A DNA stretch of 63,846 nucleotides from Sphaerospermopsis aphanizomenoides BCCUSP55 (GTDB taxonomy: Bacteria; Cyanobacteriota; Cyanobacteriia; Cyanobacteriales; Nostocaceae). The position numbers and the translations under genes were made by a program. The notes beneath the pieces are model-generated. The model ran no database searches. It was not told the origin of the DNA and saw only the letters and a list, made by a program, of their open reading frames with translations. The stretch covers positions 1 through 63,846 of the forward strand of contig NZ_LUFH02000020.1 of the NCBI RefSeq assembly GCF_001586785.1. Reading direction: 5' to 3'. This document shows, piece after piece, positions 56,200-63,846 of the stretch (its first letter is position 1; every line of letters begins with the position of its first letter).

Positions 56200-56219
56200 A
56201 AGTCCGCTGGTGCGGACTT
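56200..56219 (-). terminator. Hairpin terminator downstream of the PSI factor-like gene
   Basis: AAGTCCGC-TGGT-GCGGACTT, perfect 8-bp stem. On the minus strand it is followed by ATTTTCT, 41 bp after the stop of the preceding gene. Confidence 0.6.
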
Positions 56220-56260
56220 GCAGATAAGTTAGGTCTTGTGTGTCTTGTGTTTAAAAATTT

Positions 56261-56854
56261 CTACTGACTTAACTCACTGCTATATTCATTAAATGAACGT
56301 TGCTTGAACTCAATTGACTGGTCACGGGGTAACAAATTAAACACTTCTCTAAATTTGTCGTCTATCTCTTCAAAAGGTACTTGACCCTTTTTATTCAAGA
56401 TGACTTTTCCCGACTGGTCAAAGAGAACTACTTGCGGTACACTCCCTGTATAGTAATATCCTGGTTCTGTGGGGTCATAACTTTCCTTGAGGGGAATAGT
56501 ATCAACACTGATAGGGATAATTTCCGCAGCGCGTCCATAAAATGCTTGAGTTTGGGAAATAAACACCGCATACTGCTTACAATCGCTGCTATCATCTACA
56601 TAAAATGCCAGCATTGCGGGTTTATGTTCTGCTAAAGTCTGAGCTAAGGTTTGTTTGGAAGGAACTAGAGAACCGTTACCAGCAAAAACCACGAAAATAT
56701 TACCTTCGTATCTGTCATCCTTCATACCCGCAAAAGCTGGTTGTATACCTATAATGAATAGGCAAAGCAGCAATAATAGGCATTTTGACATTAAATGTCG
56801 CCAGTTAGCAATTATTTTAGTTTGTAAAAAAAGCCACTTTATGCTATTCATCAA
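56261..56854 (-). CDS. Thylakoid photosystem I accumulation factor-like thioredoxin-fold protein
   Basis: Signal or membrane anchor (LMSKCLLLLLCLFIIGIQPAFA, about residues 21-42), then a thioredoxin-like fold: KPAMLAFYVDDSSDCKQYAVF, with only one Cys where CxxC would be, and SVPQVVLFDQSGKVILNKKGQVP, the cis-Pro and strand. Resembles the thylakoid proteins annotated as PSI accumulation factors (slr1796 type), from memory. Lack of the second Cys suggests a scaffold or chaperone rather than a redox enzyme. Confidence 0.72.
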   Translation of the reverse strand: MMNSIKWLFLQTKIIANWRHLMSKCLLLLLCLFIIGIQPAFAGMKDDRYEGNIFVVFAGNGSLVPSKQTLAQTLAEHKPAMLAFYVDDSSDCKQYAVFISQTQAFYGRAAEIIPISVDTIPLKESYDPTEPGYYYTGSVPQVVLFDQSGKVILNKKGQVPFEEIDDKFREVFNLLPRDQSIEFKQRSFNEYSSELSQ

Positions 56855-57092
56855 CAGAAACCTTATTCAACACTTTTGCCTAGATATATAATTACATCTG
56901 GGCGCTATTTTTTTACCATAACTTGTAGTAGTCTGCTCCTGATGAGCAAGTTGAAGATTGGAAATTCTTTGCTACTGACGCAAAATACCTCTGAAACCCT
57001 CTTTCCTTTGTGTCCTTTGCGTTCTTTGCGGTTCATTATATAATTTAACCTCTTCTCATACTAATGTGATCAAATCAGAGTTTTACAAAGCC

Positions 57093-57134
57093 GACTGCTG
57101 ATAGCTGACTGCTGATAGCTGACTGCTGATAGCT
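57093..57134. repeat. Three perfect copies of a 14-bp repeat
   Basis: GACTGCTGATAGCT three times in a row, within the gap upstream of murT (56855-57217), which contains no gene. Two heptamers per unit. Confidence 0.85.
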
Positions 57135-57217
57135 ATAAATGACTGGTATTTTTGGCCAAGATTAGTTAAACTGGCAAGATTAATTTTGTAATTAAAGACT
57201 ATTAGTTAACAACTGCT

Positions 57218-58555
57218 GTGGGTAAGAAAATTCAACTTATAGATAGAGTCCGACTGGGTTTAGCTGTATCCATTGCTAAAAGTGTCACATTTTTGGTACG
57301 TTCTCTCCGTCTTGGTGCTGCTAGTGTATTACCAGGTTCTATTGCGCGACGCATTGAACCCAAACTTTTGCAATTATTGAGTCAGCAAGTTAAAAACGGG
57401 GTAATTTTGATTGCGGGAACGAATGGAAAAACCACAACAGCCCTGTTATTATGCACTATTTTAGAACACAAAGGTTACAAAATTGCCCATAATTCTACTG
57501 GTGCAAATCTGGAAAATGGTTTAGCAACAGCTTTAATAGAAAATACCAGTTTATTGGGTTCTTTAAATGTTGACTACGCGATTTTAGAAGTTGATGAAAA
57601 TATTGTTCCTAAAGTTTTAAAACCTCTACAACCAAGAATTATTCTCTGTTTAAATTTGTTCCGTGACCAACTCGACAGATATGGGGAAGTTGACACTATC
57701 AGTAAAAGATGGACAAAGGTTATTTCGACTTTACCAGAAGAAACTGTAGTTATTCCCAATGCTGATGATCCGACTTTATCTTATTTAGGTCAGCAATTAT
57801 ATCAAAAGGTGTTGTTTTTTGGTTTAAATGAACCACAACATTATTTAGAAGCAATTCCTCACGCGGTAGATTCTATTTATTGTCCCAGATGTGGACATCC
57901 TCTAGATTATCAAGGAGTTTATCTTTCCCATTTAGGAGATTTCACTTGTCCTAGTTGCGGTTTTAGTAAAAGTAAACCCAGTTTAGAAAGTAGTGAATGG
58001 TCACAAATTCTGGTTGGTTTATACAATAAATATAATACCTTAGCCGCAGCCACCGCAGCGAAAGAATTAGGAGTTGATGAAGTCACAATTAGGGAAACAA
58101 TTAACAATTTCCAAGCTGCTTTTGGTCGTGCGGAAGATTTGGTAATTGATGGTAAACGGGTGAGGATTTTGTTATCTAAAAATCCTGTAGGAACAAATGA
58201 AACTATTCGCGTTGTCACTCAAAGTAATGATAAAACTACTTTGTTGGTTTTAAATGACCGCACTCCCGATGGTACTGATGTATCCTGGATTTGGGATGTA
58301 GATACTGAGAAATTAGTTGAACGAGGTGGAACGTTAGTTGTTAGTGGCGATCGCGTGTATGATATGGCGTTAAGATTGCGTTATAGTGAGAAGTCTGTTG
58401 AAAGTAAGATTAATTTAATTGTCGAGGAAGATTTAAGGAAAGCTATTACCACAGCTTTGGAACATACACCAGCAAATGAGACTTTGCATATTCTTCCTAC
58501 TTATTCTGCAATGTTAGAAGTGCGGGAAGTTTTGACTGGGAGGAAAATTTTGTAA
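57218..58555 (+). CDS. murT: Lipid II isoglutaminyl synthase subunit MurT
   Basis: Mur-ligase-type ATPase that amidates the D-Glu of lipid II with ammonia from GatD. Shows the ATP loop AGTNGKTTTALLL (about 66-78), a zinc ribbon C222/C225/C244/C247 (YCPRCGHPL and FTCPSCGFS), typical of MurT, and the C-terminal DUF1727 region from about 305 (GRAEDLVIDGKRVRILLSKNP). 445 residues. GTG start; no better ATG upstream. The partner gatD is at 33604, not adjacent. Confidence 0.93.
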   Translation: MGKKIQLIDRVRLGLAVSIAKSVTFLVRSLRLGAASVLPGSIARRIEPKLLQLLSQQVKNGVILIAGTNGKTTTALLLCTILEHKGYKIAHNSTGANLENGLATALIENTSLLGSLNVDYAILEVDENIVPKVLKPLQPRIILCLNLFRDQLDRYGEVDTISKRWTKVISTLPEETVVIPNADDPTLSYLGQQLYQKVLFFGLNEPQHYLEAIPHAVDSIYCPRCGHPLDYQGVYLSHLGDFTCPSCGFSKSKPSLESSEWSQILVGLYNKYNTLAAATAAKELGVDEVTIRETINNFQAAFGRAEDLVIDGKRVRILLSKNPVGTNETIRVVTQSNDKTTLLVLNDRTPDGTDVSWIWDVDTEKLVERGGTLVVSGDRVYDMALRLRYSEKSVESKINLIVEEDLRKAITTALEHTPANETLHILPTYSAMLEVREVLTGRKIL

Positions 58556-58632
58556 AAATCCTATTTTCTCTGGGGGAAGTGAAGACTACCCCAGTAATAA
58601 TTATTTTTGAACTAATACTTTGAATTTTGGTA

Positions 58633-59040
58633 CTAGATATCTGCAAGTTTCACTAAAGATAAAATAATTCCAATTAGTGAACCTAAAATTAGTCCTATAC
58701 TGCTCAAAGAACTAATAGCAAAACCGATCCCCCGCTTTTCTGCTGCTTGATAATATCCCCACGCATAAGAGATACGTCCTATGATCCATGTTGTACCTAA
58801 AGCAGAAGCCCAAATTGGACTAATATAAATAGAGAACAACCATAAAGCAGGTAAAAATAAAATTAGTTGTTCTAAGGTATTTTGTTGAACGCGCAACACT
58901 CTTTCAAAATCTGGGTTTCCTGTTGTTTCAGGAGGAATAATTTTATATTTAAATCTGGCTCTACCAACGTTAATTGTCACTACAAAGTAAACAATGAGTG
59001 ACAGCACTGTAACAAGGCTAGTCCAAGGAGACATAAGCAA
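58633..59040 (-). CDS. MAPEG family membrane protein
   Basis: 135 residues with four hydrophobic helices and the MAPEG pattern FERVLRVQQNTLEQLILFLPALWLF. Family members include microsomal glutathione transferases and leukotriene enzymes; bacterial ones may conjugate or reduce lipid peroxides with glutathione. Substrate unknown here. Convergent with murT, divergent from nothing nearby. Confidence 0.9.
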   Translation of the reverse strand: MLMSPWTSLVTVLSLIVYFVVTINVGRARFKYKIIPPETTGNPDFERVLRVQQNTLEQLILFLPALWLFSIYISPIWASALGTTWIIGRISYAWGYYQAAEKRGIGFAISSLSSIGLILGSLIGIILSLVKLADI

Positions 59041-59104
59041 TTAAAAATTGATTAAAATTACAAATTTACAATTTTATTATAATTTATAATGCTATTTTTA
59101 GCAA

Positions 59105-60058
59105 TCAACGCAACTGGGATATTTGCAACATTGATAAAAATGTACATTCCCAAACCAAGCGTGGTTGAGCATAGGATAATAAATTTTTACGAGTTTTTTC
59201 TAATTGTTCAATAATACTTGGTTTATGTACTTGCTGCCAGTAATATTGTTGTAAATAATCAATTAACCATAATTGACTTTCTGTCTCTAATTCCTTATCA
59301 ATTTTCTGACCTAATTCTAAAGCATTGCGATAAGAAACCGGAATTTTTGTTACCTGTTGTAGTAAATCACTAGAAATTGTTTGTAACTGTTGGTAAGCTG
59401 AAATTGCACTCCCAGGACTACCAGCAGCTAAATTTAAAATTTCTGGATATTGCAAAATTTCTGCATTGCCTGTTTTTGTCAAAACTTCAGCTACTGAAGC
59501 TGTATCTAGTCGATAAAAAGGAATTTTTTGACAACGAGAAACTAAAGTTGGTAACACAGACTCAGGGGAAGGTGCAATTAAAATTAAAGTTGCTTGTCCC
59601 GGTTCTTCCAAAGTTTTCAGTAAAGCATTAGCAGCAGATTCTGCCATTGTTTCTGCCTGTTCTAAAACTACCATATTTCTCGGTGCTTCCAATGGTGGAC
59701 GAGATAAAAATTGAGTAATTTCTCGAACTTGTTCTAAACGAATAACCGGAGGTGCTTTGCGTTTCACTCCTTTCTCCGCTGCTTCTGCTGCTGTTAACCT
59801 TTGTCCTTGATACTGATAAGTAGGTTCTACCCACAATAAAGCAGGATGATTTCCTTGACGAATGCGATTTTTTAAAATAGATAATTGTTCAGGTTTTACA
59901 CAACTAGAAAACAATAACTCAATAAAACATTTTGCCGCTAAACTTCTTCCCACACCATCAGCACCAACAAATAAATAAGCTGGTGCAACTCGGTTTTGTT
60001 GAACAGAAGAAGTCAATAAATCTATAGCGTGTTTTTGTCCAATTAATTCTGCAAACAT
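59105..60058 (-). CDS. holB: DNA polymerase III subunit delta prime
   Basis: Clamp-loader subunit of the replicase. Shows FAELIGQKHAIDLL, the P-loop region FVGADGVGRSLAAKC, in which the usual Lys is Arg, and the SRC motif TLVSRCQKIPF. The four zinc-ligand cysteines of the E. coli subunit are missing (only one Cys in that region), so the Zn module is not formed. 317 residues. Downstream of tmk on the same strand, 76 bp apart, a known pairing. Confidence 0.92.
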   Translation of the reverse strand: MFAELIGQKHAIDLLTSSVQQNRVAPAYLFVGADGVGRSLAAKCFIELLFSSCVKPEQLSILKNRIRQGNHPALLWVEPTYQYQGQRLTAAEAAEKGVKRKAPPVIRLEQVREITQFLSRPPLEAPRNMVVLEQAETMAESAANALLKTLEEPGQATLILIAPSPESVLPTLVSRCQKIPFYRLDTASVAEVLTKTGNAEILQYPEILNLAAGSPGSAISAYQQLQTISSDLLQQVTKIPVSYRNALELGQKIDKELETESQLWLIDYLQQYYWQQVHKPSIIEQLEKTRKNLLSYAQPRLVWECTFLSMLQISQLR

Positions 60059-60134
60059 GATTTATCAGGAGTCAGGATTCAGAATATTTGTGAAAATCAT
60101 CAATTCATTCCTCTTCATCTGCGTTTATCTGCGT

Positions 60135-60767
60135 TTATCTGCGTTCAATTATGCTAGAAATTAAAACTTCTTGAACATTTTTATGCACAACTTCCTGACT
60201 CAAACTTCCATCAACCCGAAAAATTCTGGATGGATAAGTTGCAGCTAACTCTGTATATCCTTGTTGTACACGACGATGAAAAGCAATAGTTTCCTGTTCA
60301 ATTCTATCTAAAGTCGCTTGACCACGTTTGCGAGACAGTCCCACTTCCACATCCACATCTAACCAGATAGTTACATCACTTTCCAAACCACCAGTAGCAA
60401 TATGATTTAATTGATTAATTAAACTCATACTCAAACCCCTACCATAACCTTGATAAGCAACAGTAGAGTCAGTATAGCGATCGCATAAAATATATTTTCC
60501 CGCTGCTAAATTTGGTTTTAGTTCCTGTTCGATGTGTTGCGCTCTATCAGCTGCGTATAATAAGAGTTCTGTTAATTCCCCAACAGGTTTATCCTCAGAT
60601 TTTTCTAACAACAACTGTCGCAAATGCTTTCCTAACTCCGTTCCTCCCGGTTCACGAGTCAGTAAAACTGATACACTTAAACCTTCTAGCCATTTACTAC
60701 ACAGTTGCATCTGGGTAGTTTTACCACAACCTTCCACGCCTTCAAATACAATTAATTTACCGTTCAT
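60135..60767 (-). CDS. tmk: Thymidylate kinase
   Basis: Phosphorylates dTMP to dTDP. Motifs: P-loop FEGVEGCGKTTQMQL, DRYTDSTVAYQGYGRGL (DRx) and the lid region with Arg/Lys. Start at ATG 60767 (MNGKLIVFEG); the frame extends 12 residues further but without better support. 210 residues, normal. An AACGCAGATAAACGC repeat lies just downstream, before holB. Confidence 0.95.
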   Translation of the reverse strand: MNGKLIVFEGVEGCGKTTQMQLCSKWLEGLSVSVLLTREPGGTELGKHLRQLLLEKSEDKPVGELTELLLYAADRAQHIEQELKPNLAAGKYILCDRYTDSTVAYQGYGRGLSMSLINQLNHIATGGLESDVTIWLDVDVEVGLSRKRGQATLDRIEQETIAFHRRVQQGYTELAATYPSRIFRVDGSLSQEVVHKNVQEVLISSIIERR

Positions 60768-60821
60768 GTTTTTAAATTTTCTTGATCCCAACTTTTTTAA
60801 CACTCAAACAAAATAGATATC

Positions 60822-60952
60822 TAAGTAGGTGGGCAGAATAAAACCAAACTGTGTAAAGAAAAGTAAACAAGGCTAAAACCCTTTTTCCCCCTGCTCCCTG
60901 CTCCCTGCCCCCTGCCTTATCCCAACGACAATTTTTAACGCCAACCTACTTA
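60822..60952. mobile_element. MITE-like element ending on the permease-kinase start codon
   Basis: The ends TAAGTAGGTGGGC (60822-60834) and GCCAACCTACTTA (60940-60952) are inverted repeats matching at 12 of 13 positions. The interior contains CCCTGCT/CCCTGCC tandem repeats and no ORF. Its last base is the A of the ATG at 60952. Related sequences at 17376 and 42346. Confidence 0.65.
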
Positions 60953-63756
60953 TGTTACGTCCCCAGAGTCTAGTTCCCCAACAATCTGCATTCCAAAGTT
61001 TACCAAGAAGTATGAGTACCCTGGAAACATGGACTTTTGGTGTCACCAACCATCTCAGTTGGCCAACATTAGCAGCAACGGTTCATGCAGACCTGGGAAA
61101 CGCAGCTATTTTTGTTTGGATACCCGCCATAATTGTGGGAATGCTAGTCAACTATCAAGTTAAACATCTAGGTAGAAATCTCTTAGATGTATCTGGGGGA
61201 ACTCCTAACTACATTACTCGTTTGTGGCCACGCTACCCCATAATTGCCCGCTATGCTGCCATTGGATATCTGATTTCGTGGCTTTCAGTTATACCACTTA
61301 ATTCTGTCATCCTGACAGATATTATTAGGGCTAACCTCGATGTATTAGGTATTACCTGTCCAGAAGTTATCCTCAAACTCGGCTTTACTGTACTACCCTT
61401 TGTTGTTGCCTTTAGTGGTAGTCGGGCTTTAAATATTTTACATCTCATATTTTCACTGCCAGCTTTAGTTTTACTTCTATTATTTTGTTTTCAAGGACTA
61501 GGTTTTTTAGCCTTTGCCCCTAATAGTCCTAACTTTTTTCCTCAGACTTGGACAGCATTAAGTTTTATAGATTGGGCTAAGTGGTTCTTTTTCATTAGTT
61601 ATACAGCCTACAGTTGTGAAACTGTTTCCTCATTTGTAGCTGACAGTCGTCATCCCAGACAAACTTTAAAGTTTTTGGATATCGCTGCTTGGTTGATGAT
61701 TCCCATTTTTATAGGTGGTTCTTGGGTAATTATGCGTTTATCAACCATTGAAGGTTTAGGAGATAACGCATATCTAAATTTGGCTGTAGCATCTGTATCA
61801 TTTTGGGGAGACTTTGCCCCGGCAACCATCACTTTTTTATTAGCTAGTTGCTGTTTATTAGGTTCTGCGACCACAGTTTCTAATTCCCCTCGCATTATCT
61901 ACCAGTTAGCTATAGATAAACACTTAGCACCAGTATTTTCTTTAGTTTCATCTCGTGGAGTATTTGGATCATCACTGGGGTTAAGTTTATGTATCTGCCT
62001 ATTGTATTTAATTTGGGGTGATATATCTCGAATTGTCATTGTCGGTAATGTCGCCTGGTTTGTAGCTTTTATGCTCATGCATTTGGGATTGTGGCGAAAG
62101 CGAAATCAAGCAGATATTTTGTTTCCAAAACTGTCTTTAGGCATTTTCATTTTAGAAGCGGTAATTTTATCAGTGACTGCCTATACTTGGGGTTGGCAAG
62201 ATTTCCTCGCCGGATTATTAGCTCCCTTTTTCGTATTAATAATTGATGGATTAGTACGTTATATTAACATTCCTATTTTTCGTCCTCATTGGTGGATAAA
62301 ACTTTATCAAGCGCAACGGCGCAACTTGTTTAAAGACTCCCTAGCCATCCAAGTGGGAATATTAATATTTCTACTTTGTGGTGCTTTTTTAATAGGTTGC
62401 TTATTCGTTTGGTTATTGAAGGTAGGATTTATTACTACTGCTAAAAATTTGGTTGTAATATTATTGATCACAATTTCATTTGTGGGAGTTGCCATTGCTT
62501 GTTGGACAAGTTTACCTCAAGTAGTTGCCCTAGAAGAAGCAAGAGAAGAAGCAGAACACCTATTTATGGTTGCCCAAGATGGCATTTTAGTATTAGATGA
62601 ACAAGGGATTATTCAACAAATAAACCCAGCCAGTGAATTCTTCTTTGCTGTCACACCATCAGCATTATTAGGAAAACACTTAAATAAATTTCTGCCGACA
62701 TTAAGCGAATATCCGGAAACATGGGAAAAACGCAGTGAACATACACTAATTCAAAACACTAAAACTATAACTTTAGAAGTTTCTATCTCTGACCGCACGC
62801 ACCACCAAAATTTCCACGAATATGTTGTTATTGTTCATGACATCACCCAACGCAAACAAGCTGAAGAAATATTGCGACAATCTGAAGCTCAATTACGTCA
62901 AGAAGCCCAGCAACTAGCGGCGCAATTAGTGCAGAGTGAAAAAATGTCAAGCTTGGGTCAATTAGTAGCAGGTATAGCCCATGAAATCAATAATCCTATT
63001 AATTTTATCTACGGTAATCTTGAGCCAGCTAATCAATACATTCAGGATTTAATTAGACTCATTAAACTTTATCAACAAAATTATCCCCAACCAAGTCCAG
63101 AAATTGACAAGGAAATAAAAAACATTGACTTAAATTTTGTCTTAGCCGATTTGCCTAAATTATTAAATTCAATGGAAGTAGGTTCAGTACGTATAAAAGA
63201 CATAGTTTTATCTTTGCGAAACTTTTCTCGCTTAGATGAAGCAGAAATGAAAGCTGTGAACATCCATGAAGGAATTGATAGTACACTGATGATTTTACAA
63301 AATCGTCTCAAAGCAACATCAGACCGCCTAGCAATTGAGGTGATTAAAAAATACGCTCAATTACCTCTAGTAGAGTGCTATCCTGGACAACTCAATCAGG
63401 TATTTATGAATATTCTGGCTAATGGTATTGATGCTTTAGAAGAAGCAATTGTGAAAGGCAAAAAAATTACAAACCCAGAAATTCAGATTCATACACAAAT
63501 TACCAGTGATCAACAAGTAGTTATTACGATCAAAGATAATGGTACAGGTATTCCAGACAATATCCAAAAGCGTTTATTTGAACCTTTTTTCACAACCAAA
63601 CCAGTGGGTAAAGGTACAGGTTTAGGTTTATCTATTAGTTACCAAATTGTTACAGAAAAACATAGTGGTAGTTTAAAATGTATTTCTGAGCCTGATCTGG
63701 GTGCAAAATTTGTGATTTCTATCCCATTAAAACAACAAAAATTGCCAACCCATTAG
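60952..63756 (+). CDS. Permease-PAS-histidine kinase fusion protein, 934 aa
   Basis: N-terminal half (about 20-525) is a 12-helix-type transporter resembling APC or NCS1 permeases. It is followed by a coiled linker, a PAS domain (about 535-645, AQDGILVLDEQGIIQQINPA) and a histidine kinase: phospho-acceptor His677 in GIAHEINNPINF, N-box NILANGIDALE, G1 DNGTGIPDN and F/G2 LFEPFFTTKPVGKGTGLGLS. No receiver domain or cognate regulator nearby. A likely sensor that couples transport or ligand binding to phosphorylation, similar in idea to CbrA-type transporter kinases; ligand unknown. ATG 61012 is an alternative start. Confidence 0.88.
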   Translation: MLRPQSLVPQQSAFQSLPRSMSTLETWTFGVTNHLSWPTLAATVHADLGNAAIFVWIPAIIVGMLVNYQVKHLGRNLLDVSGGTPNYITRLWPRYPIIARYAAIGYLISWLSVIPLNSVILTDIIRANLDVLGITCPEVILKLGFTVLPFVVAFSGSRALNILHLIFSLPALVLLLLFCFQGLGFLAFAPNSPNFFPQTWTALSFIDWAKWFFFISYTAYSCETVSSFVADSRHPRQTLKFLDIAAWLMIPIFIGGSWVIMRLSTIEGLGDNAYLNLAVASVSFWGDFAPATITFLLASCCLLGSATTVSNSPRIIYQLAIDKHLAPVFSLVSSRGVFGSSLGLSLCICLLYLIWGDISRIVIVGNVAWFVAFMLMHLGLWRKRNQADILFPKLSLGIFILEAVILSVTAYTWGWQDFLAGLLAPFFVLIIDGLVRYINIPIFRPHWWIKLYQAQRRNLFKDSLAIQVGILIFLLCGAFLIGCLFVWLLKVGFITTAKNLVVILLITISFVGVAIACWTSLPQVVALEEAREEAEHLFMVAQDGILVLDEQGIIQQINPASEFFFAVTPSALLGKHLNKFLPTLSEYPETWEKRSEHTLIQNTKTITLEVSISDRTHHQNFHEYVVIVHDITQRKQAEEILRQSEAQLRQEAQQLAAQLVQSEKMSSLGQLVAGIAHEINNPINFIYGNLEPANQYIQDLIRLIKLYQQNYPQPSPEIDKEIKNIDLNFVLADLPKLLNSMEVGSVRIKDIVLSLRNFSRLDEAEMKAVNIHEGIDSTLMILQNRLKATSDRLAIEVIKKYAQLPLVECYPGQLNQVFMNILANGIDALEEAIVKGKKITNPEIQIHTQITSDQQVVITIKDNGTGIPDNIQKRLFEPFFTTKPVGKGTGLGLSISYQIVTEKHSGSLKCISEPDLGAKFVISIPLKQQKLPTH

Positions 63757-63793
63757 GGACTTCCAATTAAAAAAATATTCCATAGTTTGGGTC

Positions 63794-63846
63794 AGCAGGG
63801 GAAGCAGGGGAAGCAGGGGAAGCAGGGGAAGCAGGGGAAGCAGGGG
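63794..63846. repeat. AGCAGGGGA tandem repeat at window end
   Basis: Nearly six copies of a 9-bp unit, continuing past the window edge. Of the same general class as the seven-base repeats elsewhere, but with a longer period. Confidence 0.85.

Noticed and set aside
63794-63846. Regular repeats as a possible CRISPR array
   Set aside because: The unit is 9 bp without spacers; it is a simple tandem repeat. No cas gene is present in the window.

Overview
This window looks like chromosomal DNA of a filamentous, probably heterocyst-forming cyanobacterium (order Nostocales). The evidence is photosystem genes (two psaK, psbM, psbK), the alkane pathway pair aar/ado, a cyanobacterial low-oxygen tetrapyrrole gene set, frequent GCGATCGC (HIP1) octamers, and many short tandem repeats of about 7 bp together with small palindromic and MITE-like repeats between genes. 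The species cannot be fixed from the sequence alone. No tRNA, rRNA or CRISPR array was seen.

Layout. 1-2.7 kb: six small plus-strand ORFs, tightly packed, of unknown or virus-like character and without HIP1 sites; they look like the end of an integrated element. 2.8-7.3 kb: recN, a DUF4258/DUF2283 pair framed by a perfect 30-bp inverted repeat, and an exported phosphodiesterase. 7.6-15 kb: oxygen and tetrapyrrole block with a second AcsF-type cyclase, an exported unknown protein, heme oxygenase, HemN, a small membrane protein, Mn-catalase and a DUF3891 protein, followed by a candidate structured RNA with its own promoter and terminator. 15.5-24.5 kb: site-2-type protease with CBS domains, two psaK, trpF, folE, an SDR, accA, aar, ado. 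24.6-32.3 kb: an ABC sugar permease, a Uma2 protein, and three exported proteins in a row (S1C protease, COP23, and a 1251-residue protein with two protease domains and about 19 TPRs). 32.2-32.6 kb holds two gene fossils (Uma2 tail, VapC tail). 32.7-45.6 kb: small membrane protein, pterin dehydratase, gatD, DAHP synthase, DUF1823, a split oxoprolinase (hyuA/hyuB) interrupted by a Uma2 gene, dienelactone hydrolase, M3 peptidase. 45.6-46.7 kb is non-coding and carries what looks like the decayed right end of an IS200/IS605 element. 46.7-63.8 kb: universal stress protein, psbM, a [2Fe-2S] ferredoxin, psbK, tgt, cobS, DUF4347 and DUF4332 proteins, phzF, cbiET, a PSI accumulation factor-like protein, murT, MAPEG, holB, tmk and a permease-histidine kinase fusion.

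Functional links. The cyclase, heme oxygenase and HemN match the known low-oxygen tetrapyrrole set of cyanobacteria; Mn-catalase next to them fits oxygen and peroxide management. aar and ado form the fatty-alkane pathway, with accA feeding fatty acid synthesis just beside them. GatD and MurT, normally an operon encoding the lipid II isoglutaminyl synthase, are both present but about 23 kb apart. cobS and cbiET serve cobalamin synthesis; folE and the pterin dehydratase serve pterins; tmk and holB are a pair for DNA synthesis.

Repeats shape the genes here: the apparent N-termini of tgt, folE and accA run into tandem repeats, the tgt C-terminus ends inside one, a 9-codon palindromic repeat is inserted in frame inside a Uma2 gene, and a MITE-like element ends on the start codon of the permease-kinase gene. 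Functions are assigned from motifs and family knowledge read by eye; no database search was run.
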